From contig JAQGBZ010000042.1 of NCBI GenBank assembly GCA_034687125.1, positions 186,001 through 250,000 on the forward strand: 64,000 nt of DNA, read 5' to 3'. The translations under genes and the position numbers were made by a program. Within the stretch, counting starts at the first letter, position 1. Each line of letters begins with the position of its first letter. The stretch is from Neelides folsomi (taxonomy: Eukaryota; Arthropoda; Collembola; Neelipleona; Neelidae). Under the pieces are notes generated by a model. The model did not search any database. It saw only the letters and a program-made list of their open reading frames with translations, and was not told where the DNA came from. Of the stretch, positions 26,095-36,844 are shown one piece after another.

Positions 26095-26103
26095 ATTTAT
26101 ATA
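26095..26103 (-). promoter_or_regulatory. TATA-like box of the minus-strand FPPS-like gene
   Basis: The minus strand reads TATATAAAT here, 129 bp upstream of the ATG at 25966. A start site about 30 bp downstream would give a short leader. Nothing else in the interval is a better core promoter. Confidence 0.5.
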
Positions 26104-26755
26104 GCTCTAACTTTCTCAGTCGGATCGGGACCTCAAACATTCCTTTGACGTATTTGAGGGAAATTAGCCCAAGTACTTTGATTAATCACTTGAAGAAGAG
26201 CAAGAGTTCAATACATAAATGACGAGTAGGGAAAACCTTAAGAGAAGGACCAATAATAATATGTGTAAGCAACTTGATTATATGTTGGAATCATTAAATG
26301 ACACTTATTAAGATTGGCGATGGGAAAATTTCTTGTAAAACAACAACAAATCATTTAAATGCTTACGCATTCAATGAAAGAAAAAGATCAAAGATGAATT
26401 CATATGCAGAGACCTGAAAATTATAAGCGGCAACTGTAGCATGTAAACAACATTATGAACCTACAACTTGACACGAAGCATCAGGCCGACTACAATTTGG
26501 AAATTTGAAAATCGTCACTGGCGTAATTAACAGGTAATAAGAGTATAAACTGGTTTAAAAAGATAGTAAACAAATCTTCCGTTCAACCTCAGTGTACATC
26601 CCACAGTTCAAATTCCACACAATTCTGAATAACTTGAATATTTACCATGATGCATGAAGCGACGTACGCACACAATAACAACCTTGTGACGTCAAAATAA
26701 ATGCAAAAAATTTAGTTGGAATAGGCTAAGAAGAAACTTGTTAGGAACGAGGGAA
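26104..26755. promoter_or_regulatory. Shared intergenic region of the divergent FPPS-like pair
   Basis: About 650 bp lie between the outward-facing TATA-like boxes of the two paralogs, and 953 bp lie between their start codons. The region is AT-rich and holds no reading frame of note. It can hold regulatory sites common to both genes, but I recognised no specific transcription-factor site. Confidence 0.4.
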
Positions 26756-26798
26756 TATAAAAGCAAAGATCTTAAGAAAATGGCTTTCAATATAAAAG
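26756..26798 (+). promoter_or_regulatory. Two TATA boxes upstream of the plus-strand FPPS-like gene
   Basis: TATAAAAG occurs twice, at 26756-26763 and 26791-26798. That is 164 and 129 bp before the ATG at 26920. Either could set a start site some 30 bp downstream. The second mirrors the spacing of the TATA-like box of the divergent paralog. Confidence 0.55.
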
Positions 26799-26919
26799 TT
26801 CTCAACTTTGTGTGAACAGTGTAAAGATATTTAAAGTTCCATTAAAGAATATACCTTTTTTGAAATTAAAGATAAATTTTTAAATTTTAATTAAAGTTTC
26901 AGTTTTGATTTTAGTGAAA

Positions 26920-29215
26920 ATGACTTCAATTGTAGAAGAAATTTTGAGAGAGAAGCAGAAAGAAATGATTTACGTTTATCCTGACATTCTTTTGAGCATT
27001 ATGAAAAATCCAAAGCATAAATGCTTTCACGAAGCAAATAAACACATTGCGGACATTATCACAGCTCTTTTAGAATATAATGACTTTACGAGGTAAAGTA
27101 AAATTAAATTTACAACCATTTAATTTTTAAAAATTAATTAAAATAATTAAACCATATATGTATAAATTAAAACAGTTAAAAGGGGAACCTTAAAAATTAA
27201 TATAAAAATGATTAATTTTGTTATTACAGCCTTGGACTGATTTCCTCATCTAACTTTGCCTTTGCTTTTGAAGATGCGTCTAAAGAGGATAAAGAAAAGG
27301 CGACGATGATCTCATGGATTATGAACCTCGTAAGCTTCTCTTTATACAATTTCCCGGAGTTGAATCAATCTCCTTTATTTGAAGCTGTCAAGTGGAGTGA
27401 GGATGAGATTGAATTATGATGGCGTCTATTTCTATTCAGCTCTTCGGTTCCTTCATAATCCTTGATGACATTGCGGACGGATGCGACCGTCGTGGAGGGT
27501 ATCAAACATGGCACAAAAGGAATGGGATTGGACGGGAAGCCGTCAATGATGCGAAGCTGCTAAGACAAACGGCCCTCATCCTCCTTGACAGCTATTTTGG
27601 CAATGAGGAATTTTATCCCGAACTACTCGATTTGTGCACAAACTTCAACATCATCAGCGGAATCGGACAGTGTCTCGACAGCAATGCATCAGTTGGGGGA
27701 CCATTGGAAAAAGAGTAATAATTTTAATAAAAGAACTATTTTTACTTATTTTAATAATTTAATTAAATTATTTTAATAACTTATTATTGATTAATTATAT
27801 TAATAACTTATTGATTATTATTTTAATATTTAAAGTATAATAATATAAGGTTTTTTATAATTAATTAGGTATAGTTATCTTCTTTTATAATTAATAGTTT
27901 TTTCTTTTATTAAATACCATTGATTATCAATTATCATAGATAAATTGATGATACTTGATATTGAAATGTTTAAACTGTAAAACACCATTGGAACAATTTG
28001 AATTGATGTTCCACTCATTTGAAGATTTTTTGTAGTAAATAACAGATTGATTAAATGCGAATGGATGTATAAATGATGTAAACCAAACGGATGCCATTCA
28101 TCAATTGGGAGTAAATTAGAGTTAGATGTGTCAACTAATGATCTATTTCTCAATCAGGATTTCATGGGATCTGTATAAGACGATCGCCGATTACAAGCTA
28201 GCAAAGTATGTGACCATCGCTTCGACAGCCACCTTCAGTCTCGTGAGTTGATCGCACATAATACCTATAGATTAGGCACCTAAACACTTATAAGGAGATC
28301 TTATAATGAAACTTTTAATGCAGCTTCTAATGTATAATGGCTAAGTAATTGAAGTTTAAAAGGAGACTTTTCTTTGTCTGGGTGTAATCTAAATGGGATC
28401 TGTTTTTTTTATTCCGCGGTATAGTTGGGAGCCAAGGCCCGAAAAAAGTGGTTGAGCGAGGAGTATGTGGGGTTGTGCGATGAGATTTATTACCTCATCC
28501 AGGTCAAAGACGACTTCACGGAAGCTTATGGTGGGAAAGAAGATGATGGGGACTATTTAATGGTTGGTGGTGGATCCGAGGACATCGTTTCAGGCAAGCT
28601 TACTTGGCTCTACTTAACGGCCATTCAAAAGGCGGATTCGGATCAAAAGGCGATTCTGAAGGTATAATTTCCTTCCTTTCAATTCACATCCATCCCATCC
28701 AATTTATTCGATTAATGTACCCAGGCCCAGAGATCAATTTATTCTATTGGAATTGATGCATAATATACGAATAATTTAACTTATCTCTCCCAGTTCAACA
28801 TCGATTTATGCCTATTATTTTATGATGAGCTTTATCAGTTTATAGCTTGGCTTAGAGAATGTATGACTAATAGACGATCAAGTTCTTCATCTTGAAAAGT
28901 CATTTTGACAAATTGCTAGCTGAAGATTCAGAAACGGGTGAATAATTCAGGATCACGTTTTTTTCTTTCTATTAGAGCCTGTATGGGAAGGTTGGAGCTG
29001 AGGATGACAAGTATGAGGAAGTGAAGAGGGTCTATGACGAGTTGGAGATGCCCAGACTTTACCAAGACTTTGTTCACAGGCGGATCAAAGAGATCAAGAG
29101 GGAAAGCTTCAATCTGGATAGAAAGCAAGGAATTCTCATCAGAGTACTCCTTGATTTCTTGTTTGAGAAGGAACTTGAGGAAATTGGAATTCGAGAAGAG
29201 ATGCGAACTCAATGA
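26920..29215 (+). CDS. FPPS-derived terpene-synthase-like protein (isopentenyl site lost)
   Basis: Six exons (26920-27092, 27230-27329, 27440-27714, 28158-28242, 28425-28661, 28976-29215) join at GT-AG sites with consistent phases and give 369 aa. FPPS landmarks in order: LLEYND (50-55), WIMNLLFGSFIILDDIAD (87-104), GIGREAVNDAKLL (121-133), SGIGQCLD (164-171), DYKLAKY (194-200), IQVKDDFTEAYG (236-247) and WLYLTAIQKAD (272-282). The C-terminal YGKVGAEDDKYEEVKRVYDE part follows. The first metal motif is intact (D100, D101, D104), the second is DDFTE (D240, D241, E244), and K196 matches human K200. The isopentenyl-diphosphate residues are gone: human K57 and R60 align with L59 and I62, and R113 aligns with G110. 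The basic C-terminal tail of FPPS is acidic here. Loss of the isopentenyl site with metal motifs kept is the pattern reported for insect terpene synthases that evolved from FPPS, so I infer allylic-diphosphate ionisation rather than chain elongation. The product cannot be predicted. A candidate ATTAAA polyadenylation signal lies at 29312. Confidence 0.92.
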
Positions 29216-29973
29216 ATTTTTTAGCCTTTTTTTACTTCCAAACCCCTGTGCTTTTTTTGACTTGAGTTCGTTAACTTATTTGCACTTTAGGTATTTAGTC
29301 ATCAATTTTATATTAAAAGTGGTTATTTTTGATATTTTGGTTTAATTAACTTTTGACATCTTACTATTGTATTTGGAACTTGGAACATGAAAATGTAATG
29401 AGTTGTCTAATTTTAAGATTTTTATGTAAAAGGTTGAAATATTTTGGGAACAGATAAAAAATGAAGAATTGTCAATTATTCATTTCAAATTCATTATTAT
29501 CATTTTATTCAAAAGTCTTAAAATGGAAGTTGTGATGATTTAAGAAAATTGATATCATCTGTTAGTTGCAACAATGGCATTTGATTTTGTAATAAATTAG
29601 GTAGGAATAGGGAAATTATTTTACAATTTATAAAAGTTGATAAAATTTCAATAAAAGATAAAAATGTTAAATGATAAATTCTCATTCTGAATATGAATTA
29701 AAATCTTGAATAACTTAATAAAACACACATTTTAATAGCTTAAATATCTAAATACTTTCATTATAGCATAACAGTTAGAGAATTTTGAACATTATTTAAT
29801 GAATTGATTTTAAGATAAATTTCTTTGCGCTGTTAAAGTACTGATTTGTAATTGATCACGAATAACACTAAGCAAATAACACTAAGCAAATAACACTAAT
29901 ATAAAACATAAACACTAATAATAATGGGATGGATAATAAGGTATTTTAGTTTACACAAGTAGTAGCTGGTGAA
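29216..29973. other. Convergent intergenic region
   Basis: About 760 AT-rich bases separate the stop codons of the plus-strand FPPS-like gene and minus-strand sds22. They should hold both 3' UTRs. A 14-bp tandem repeat sits at 29861-29899. No other gene is visible. Confidence 0.7.
29861..29899. repeat. 14-bp tandem repeat, about 2.8 copies
   Basis: The unit aataacactaagca occurs twice perfectly, with a third partial copy. It is a small local minisatellite in the presumed 3' UTR side of sds22. Confidence 0.85.
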
Positions 29974-31698
29974 TCACCGACACAGCGTGGCATCAATTTG
30001 CTCTAAAGTCGGAATGGCCAATTTGACTTTTCTCCTATAATTCGGATCCTTTCCTCCAGCCCAAAGTGGGTTCCGTTCCAGGTAAACTGTTCGCAATTCC
30101 AACTTGCTCAATTTGTTAAGTTCATTCCAGTCTTCAAGTAAGTTGTCGTTAATCTGTAAAGAAAAAAGAGAATTCATTATGTAAAGAATTAAAATAAAAT
30201 ATACTTTACTGTAAAACAATTTGTTAACTTAAGTAAAGTGAACAAAGAACACGTTAGGAATTATTACCCAAAACTCTCGAAGTAAAGTTAAGCCATCAAG
30301 ATTCTCAATTTGTTTGATGCGATTCGCAGCAACATCCAAAGTTTCAAGATTCTTCAAATGATCAACACCTTCGATTTTCTCAATTCCATTGTCCGAGATG
30401 TAAAGCTGGGTCAAGTTGGAAAGCTCATTGAGCCCTTCGATCTTCTTCAGCCGATTGCTTTGAAGACTCAACAGCTCCAAGTTTGAAAGACTCTCGAGAT
30501 TCTCCAATTTCACAATTTTGTTTTTTCCAAGGTAGAGTTCGTGAAGATTCTTCAAATTGGTCAAATTCTCAATCACCTAAAATATAATAAGTAAAAATTT
30601 TGTAATCAAAATGATTCAACTAATGTAGTATTATTTGAATTTAATAATAAACTAATTAATATTTTATCCAAACGAATGATTGAATAAACTGAGATTATAT
30701 TTTAAATACTTGTGCTTATACGTACTCGAATTTTATTATCACCCAGCTCCAATTGTTCGAGAGATTCAAGTGAGTCCAAATTTTCAATTTTTGTTATCTT
30801 ATTAGCACACAGATAAAGCTTTTTCAGTTTCTTCAATTGTCCAATGTTTTCAATCTTTTTGATTCGATTGAACGAAACATCTAAAACTCTAAAAACGAAT
30901 ATTAGGAAATTAAAAAAACAAGAAAAAATATCAGAATTATATTAAATACAAAGTATTGGTAGTTAAATATAACTTACTCGAGATTAACTAATGCCTCAAG
31001 GTTTTGAATAACTCTAATCTGGTTGTCGTAAAGTTCCAATTCACGGAGTGTGACGAGCATGTGAAGATTTTCGATCTCCTTGATTTGGTTCCAACGAAGA
31101 GAGAGAATCTCAACTTTGGTCAAGCGTTCAAGATTCTCAATTTTTCCAATCCTAGCATGATTTAAATCGATATCGACATCGTCTAGGAATTGTTCAATGT
31201 TGAGCTCTTGTGGGTCTTCCCTCTTGTCGAGCCCATTTTCATTGTCAGGATCGGAGGAAAACCCGTCGGCACCATCTTCGACTGTGTCATCCAGCGAAAC
31301 TCGTGGTCCATCACCACCGCCCTTTTCATCAGGATCATTTTCAGTTACAACGCTTTCTGCCGTAGGTGTAGGAGCAAAATGGGCACTTCGAAGATCTAAT
31401 AAGTCAATGGTTAAAAAACAAAAATTAGTAATAATAAATAATACTAAAAATTTTTTTATAGATTTTGATATTCTGAAAATGAAATCTTCATTTCGTGAAA
31501 TGCGACCAATGAAGATAAATTTGGGATTAAATATTTTAAAAATATAAGTTAAAAATTATTTACAATAAGCTATAGCTTTTATGTAAATGCCTAAATGCAT
31601 AATGAAATAAAATGTAAATTACTTGGAATTGGATTTTCCTGAATCTGGGAACTCTCCCCGGATGGAGTAGCAGAATTCTGGTTATCAGACGAAGACAT
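29974..31698 (-). CDS. PPP1R7: Protein phosphatase 1 regulatory subunit 7 (sds22)
   Basis: Five coding exons (31698-31623, 31395-30978, 30888-30726, 30576-30268, 30153-29974) splice cleanly to 381 aa, close to the human protein (360 aa). After an acidic, Ser-rich N-terminus (1-96) come eleven 22-residue SDS22-type leucine-rich repeats, from about 101 to 345. They have the typical NxIxxIENL pattern, for example YDNQIRVIQNLEALVNLE and LELGDNKIRVIENLTNLKNL. The C-terminal cap reads VYLERNPL, DPNYRRKVKLAIPTLEQIDA. The product binds nascent or inactive PP1 catalytic subunit and takes part in PP1 maturation and its mitotic and epithelial functions. A likely 5'-UTR intron (acceptor aaatag just before the leader) is suggested. 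The gene is divergent to NDUFA10 over 438 bp, which is compatible with a shared promoter. Nothing is broken. Confidence 0.97.
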
Positions 31699-32136
31699 CA
31701 CAAGAATTTCTATTTAAAATCAAATATTAAAAGTTATTTTCTTTTCTAAAAACAAAATTAAAATAACGCATAAATAATTAATGTGGAAAGCCCACCTTCA
31801 GTTTTAGAGGAAATGATGGATGCCGGATGGCAAATTTGCTGACTGACCCCTCAGGAATTGAACACTAAGGATTATATTTTGCAAGTACTCTTAACACTCT
31901 TTAACCCTTATTCATTATCTTTTAAATTGCAATTGCTTTTGGGTCCAAATAAATTAATTCAAAGATGAACTCCGGACATGGAAATGGAAAGTGTGTGAAG
32001 AATGAAGAAGAAAATTCTTTCTACTTCTACTTGAAAGTGCTACACCCAGCGATAGATTTTATACTTACCGCTTGGACTCGAATATTTATTCGGGTCCTCA
32101 ATTTCTCGAAAATTGTAAATTGTAATTATATTTAAA
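31699..32136. promoter_or_regulatory. Bidirectional promoter region of PPP1R7 and NDUFA10
   Basis: Only 438 bp separate the two start codons of these head-to-head housekeeping genes. No consensus TATA box stands out at either side. The leader of the minus gene probably contains a short intron whose donor could be AAG|GTGGGC near 31796. Confidence 0.5.
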
Positions 32137-33701
32137 ATGTCTCTGATATCCGTTAAATCCGGATTTCTTCCTCTTTCTCACACTTGCAGGACCCTTTTGA
32201 CGAAAAAGGTTCAAATACCCCAAATCGCCCAAGTGGCTTTAATCTCCAGTCGGTCAAAGTTATCTCCAGAAGAAAAAGCTGAACGAGCTCTCATCAAACC
32301 TTGGCCCTACGAAAGTAAAATTTATTTTCTAACAAAATTCATTTAATTAATAACATTATTAAATAATATTTTAGAATAAATAAATATCTTCAAGTTCATA
32401 TTTACAATTTATTCAATTTTTTTCATGATTAGAAAAAGGCTACAGATGGTATAACATCCACACGGATTTTACGACGAAACGATGGAACGACAACTCGAAA
32501 GTCATCGTTGTCGAAGGCCCAATTGCATCAGGCAAGACCGCCTTGGCCAAACAACTCGCCGAGGAATTAGAATTCAAATACTTCCCGATGTACACAATGG
32601 AGATGGAATACACGAACGATTACGGTTACGACAATCGCAAATTGGATCCCCTACTTACGCCAAAAATGAGGAGTATGGATGAACAAGCATACCTTAAGGA
32701 TCCAAATTCGGAAAGAGGAATTTGGATGAATTTCCTCTTCTACGCTGGTCGCTTCAATCAATACATGGAGGCTCTCGCTCATCTCTTCAATACCGGCCAA
32801 GGAGTTGTTCTCGATCGATCGATCTTCGGTCAAAGGTGTTTTGTTGAAGCGGCTTATGCATGCGGATGGATGACCCAAACTGATCGCAATGCTTACTACA
32901 CTTACAAGTCCCAGACCTATGAATATGTCCTTCAACCGCACGTAGTTATTTACCTCGACGTCTCTGTTGATAATACGATTAAGAATATGGAGAAAAGGGG
33001 CAGAGGGGAGGAAAAAGTCCTCGCACCCAAATTCGCTGAGCACATGGAACTCGATTACAAGCAGAATGTTCTGAAATCAATTCAGGACCACTCTGAACTA
33101 TTCATTTATGATTGGACCGATGGAGGAGACGTTGATATGGTTGTTGATGATCTGGAGAGAATCGACTTTGACTCTTTTGAGAAGGATCCACAGAATCCAA
33201 AAATGATGGATTGGAGACTCGACCAAGAAGAGGATTATTGTGTTCTTAGGCATCGGTAAAGTTTTTAATTAATTATTCAAGAAAAATCAAATTATAATAA
33301 AGGATTCAACATTTAATTGCCATTAGAATATATTTTTATTATGTATCATGTTAATTAATTAATTTTTTTATTTATACAGATACACAATGCTCAGAACAGA
33401 CATGGCAATGGAATTTAACCAACAGGTACTTTTCGATTGCCCAGCTACCACGTTCGGAGGAGAAGATTTCAGGACATGGGACAGAGTTTATTATGAAGTA
33501 TGATATTTAAATTCTAAAAACACAATAAATGCCTAATGCTAAAATTGATAATTCATTTTTTCAACTTTACTTTTCAAGGGTCCGGGAAATCAACATCCAG
33601 CAGGATGGAATCCAAAAGAAGGAGACAACCCATGGTTGAGAATGTTCGATCCTAGATTTACAGGACTCTTTAAAAATAATAATAAGAAACAAAATGCATA
33701 A
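32137..33701 (+). CDS. NDUFA10: NADH dehydrogenase (complex I) 42-kDa subunit
   Basis: Four exons (32137-32314, 32433-33255, 33380-33497, 33579-33701) join to 413 aa, about the length of the arthropod ND-42 protein. The N-terminus (MSLISVKSGFLPLSHTCRTL) is a basic, hydroxylated mitochondrial presequence. The mature part has the deoxynucleoside-kinase-like fold of this accessory complex I subunit. It contains a P-loop-like VVEGPIASGKT (residues 85-95), GRFNQYMEALAHLFNTGQG, VVLDRSIFGQRCF, VVIYLDVSV and the NMEKRGRGEE lid region. The C-terminal WLRMFDPRF motif is also present. The protein sits on the matrix side of complex I and is needed for assembly and stability, and no catalytic role is established. 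AATAAA at 33909-33914 is a likely polyadenylation signal. The gene is intact. Confidence 0.97.
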
Positions 33702-34073
33702 ATTTTGTTCTTTAACTAATTATTTGTAAAAAAATTATTAAATTTTATGTAGTTCTTATATGTCAAAACGCTAATTAGTCATTCATTATCAACATTATTT
33801 TAAATCCAATATAAGCATACTGGCATTGAGAGTATTGTGTAGATTATGTAAAAATTTGAAATGAACAATTGAATGTAAACTCGATTTCTTGTAATTTAAA
33901 AATGAGGAAATAAATAAATATAACACTGAATTTCGCATCAGGATACGAATTATTCCGCACAATTTATATCTTTACTTCATTTAAACATTTAAATAAGGTC
34001 ATATTTAAGTTTTCTTTGAATGTTCTTCCCTAATGAATCTCTATGAAGGGAGTAAAAAATACAAAAAATTAAA
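33702..34073. other. NDUFA10 3' UTR and spacer
   Basis: This AT-rich spacer holds the likely 3' UTR with AATAAA at 33909, then the spacer before the tRNA gene. No reading frame of note is present. Confidence 0.6.
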
Positions 34074-34145
34074 GCCCACAATGGGGATCGAACCCATGAC
34101 CGCTAGTTTACAAGACTAGCGCTCTATCCACTGAGCTATGCGGGC
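34074..34145 (-). tRNA. tRNA-Thr (anticodon UGU)
   Basis: The minus strand folds into a complete 72-nt cloverleaf. The acceptor stem pairs GCCCGCA with TGTGGGC (one G-T). The D-arm is AGCTCAGTGGATAGAGC, which carries the internal A box. The anticodon arm is CTAGT-CTTGTAA-ACTAG with TGT in the centre. The T-arm is GGGTTCGATCCCC, the B box. There is no intron. It reads ACA threonine codons in cytosolic translation. It is a single copy in this window. Confidence 0.95.
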
Positions 34146-36086
34146 GTAGCATTAGGACCGGGCCCATATAGACTCACTTCAATATATTTAGTCAGATTGG
34201 CAGAGGATTTCATCTCTTGCTCAACCCTTCCTCACAATGGGCATTGAATCCTTGTCAATATCAATAATTCATTTGAGTACAATTAAACGTATTTGCTCTT
34301 CCCTCACTTTGATAAACTTTCATATCCCTTCCTCGTATCGAGATAAAAAGAACTGTAGTAGTAATGTGTGTTTTCTTATTTATCTCTCTAACACCGCTTT
34401 TGCCCTGTTTGCATAAATTGAGCCAAGAGCCAATTTCTCATTTAACTGCTGTTAATGCTGACTGGGCGATTCAATTAACTCTCGGCCACTCCATTTTTAA
34501 TGTCCTGAAGATAGTTTTGAAAGTTTTGATTCATCCATTATAATCGTAATGATAATAGAGGTTTGAAGTTTAGAGGATGAAATATAAGAATCTTGAAGAA
34601 GATTCATTTCCTAATTTACGACGTGATGTGGAGGGGCCTTTTAAAGGATAACGGATTAATAAAACGTCGCTGGTTAATGTAGTCGGGAAGTGGAAGAGGA
34701 TTTTGATTCTTTTGGTAGAGCGAGAGGAAATACAGCGTAGGTTGATGTGATCTTCTGATCATGATCTGATGATCCCATTTCCCCTCTCTCCCTCGCCCTT
34801 GATTGAATGCGTATTCTCCCCATTTCTCGGCTCCTACTGTTCTTCCCTCTTCTCGACTCAACGGACTTTCCTGCCTCCGAAACGGTGGGGAACCAAATTT
34901 ATAAATCTATCCAAAGTCAGATATCATTCCCATTCAAACCCACTTTGAAGGTCTCTTTTATGAGGCGGCTGAGAGCCCCATCGCCCAGCCCCAATCCCTG
35001 AGCCGTATGAGATTACATTATATAATTTGTAAAAGGAAAGGAAATCTATACACATTGAATTGTAACAGATTAAATGTCAAACTAATATCTCCGATTCATA
35101 AAACCCCTTTCCGCATTCAAACTCGATGCATGTCATCATAATAACATTTAAGCCTGCAATTAATTTAAATTATTTTACCGAATAACTTTAGACGGATTTG
35201 GATTCTCCTATACCGTTCATTCAAACAGGATTGAATTTGTTTACATTTGTTATCTAAATTGTTGATTTCAACTTGATTTAGACCTTCTTTGTTACTTTAT
35301 TTATTATACCTATCAGCCTACATAACATTAGTGCCAAATTCATATTTAGAATTCTATTATTGCTCTTTGACTCAATTCAATTATTATTTTGTAATTTTGC
35401 AATTGTGATTATCGGGAAAGATGATTACAAATTACAAATACATTATATATCAAAAATATTGATAAAGGATCATGACTCAACTTATATTTTTATATAAAAA
35501 TATTTCTTATTTGAGAATTTTAAAATTATATGAAATGTCATAACGCTAAATATTAAAAACTCTGGAAGATTTATTGAGATTCAACATTGAAGCGAGTTAA
35601 ATAAGAAGTTTCGAGTAAAGAAGGTCGATGTGTACTCACTGGATAAAAGAATTTTATTGGATTGAAAAAGAAAAGTAAAAGAATGGGAAGTTCATTGTAG
35701 CAAGTCAAATCCTCCATCAGAAGTTCCCGTGAAGGTCCGCTAGCCACATCCTTGATAGTAAATAACAAATTGAGTTTGATAATTTGATCCGCGAGTCGGG
35801 GGAGAAGATTGTCGTTCATAAGCGTCATATGACCAAAGCTGTCTCTCATTCAGCCCTCCTCTGTGTGTGTTCTATAGATTCGGGGCCTTTGTCCTTTTAA
35901 CCATCATAGCGTGCCTACTACATATGTCCTCAAACTTCACTTTTGTGTCGACAAACAACAAAAAGAATAATGTGTGGAGGAGGGAGCCGCCGATTCACAC
36001 GAAATCATTCAAGTGGGAGTCAGAGAGAGGATAAAAAGCTTTTCCTCTCTATTATACTTACAGTCTTCTCTCTCTCTCTTTGCCAG
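34146..36086. other. Intergenic stretch
   Basis: No supportable gene is seen. A plus-strand frame at 34807-35001 begins with a signal-peptide-like MRILPISRLLLFFPLLDS, but its opposite strand is also open and no donor follows. The segment around 35.0-35.6 kb is strongly AT-rich. A long pyrimidine run ends in the acceptor-like TTTGCCAG at 36086. Confidence 0.45.
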
Positions 36087-36220
36087 ACGGGGCTCTGATC
36101 GCCTCCTCTTCGGCTCCCATTAACGAGCAAGGGAAGAAGATGCCGGGAGGAAAGGGGTCAAAGGTGGAAATAATGACGAAGGTCGTAAGATCAAAGGAAG
36201 GAGAGAACCATTCCTTATAT
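36087..36220 (+). CDS. Internal coding exon candidate, unknown gene
   Basis: A long pyrimidine tract ending ctctctttgccag precedes 134 bases that are open in one frame (2 + 44 codons) and end at the donor TAT|GTGAGC in phase 0. The peptide contains ASSSAPINEQGKKMPGGKGS and KVEIMTKVVRSKEGENHSLY. It is hydrophilic and Lys/Ser-rich. Base composition is GC-richer than the flanks. Its phase is compatible with the next candidate at 36845. No family is recognised and no upstream exon was found, so this could still be a chance combination of splice-like sites. Confidence 0.35.
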
Positions 36221-36844
36221 GTGAGCCCTGCTGACTCCCTCAATGGTAGGGGAAAGAGATTCGTATGCGACCAACTCACTTTTTACCCGTGTTTGTGTGT
36301 ATGCAAAGCGTAATGAAATACTCGCACTTATTCATGAGCCATGAGGTAATAGCATTAAACCACCAGACTGGATTTTGTACGATTCTATGGAAAAGGATTC
36401 CCCCTTGCCTCTGTAGAAAAAAAGTGGAGAGCACGCCTCTTTTGACCTCCCTGAATTGAGGACACTCAGTTCGGATTTATTTTTACCTCCAAGATAAGGA
36501 AGAAAACCAGAATGTGAGCAATGCTATACTCCCAAAACCCGAACATTAAAGGAATTATACAAAGAATTACAAAGATCACAAAGAAATCCTCAAAGAATCC
36601 TAATCAATTCCATCCATTATTTTACTCCTTTTACAAATGAATAGAGGAGAGGGCAAGAGTGTGTGAAGTGTGAGATTAAAATGATTAAAATATGCTTATT
36701 AAAATTGGGAGATAGAGAAATTAGGGGGAAATTGATGAAAAGATATTATGAACCATGAGAGGGGAAAAGGGCAGACGTGGTGTTTAATAGGACTCATGTC
36801 TGTTTGGACTAAATGGTGAAGAGGGTCCTTTTTTGGTCGGGAAG

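Noticed and set aside
27330-27439. Continuation of the FPPS-like exon 2 frame through 27414 and an ATG at 27416
   Set aside because: The FPPS alignment requires removal of this 110-bp piece. It has a GTAAGC donor and a tctatttctattcag acceptor, and the join gives the expected WIMNLLFGSFIILDD helix.
27875-28153. Minus-strand 92-codon frame inside the FPPS-like gene
   Set aside because: It lies in an AT-rich intron, has no splice or start support and has low-complexity composition.
29861-29899. Short repeats considered as a CRISPR-like array
   Set aside because: The units are contiguous 14-mers without spacers in eukaryotic DNA, so this is an ordinary tandem repeat.
31190-31547. Plus-strand frames over sds22 exon 2
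   Set aside because: They are antisense shadows of the acidic, Ser-rich sds22 N-terminus.
32651-33043. Minus-strand 130-codon frame over NDUFA10
   Set aside because: It is the antisense of the large NDUFA10 exon and has no independent evidence.
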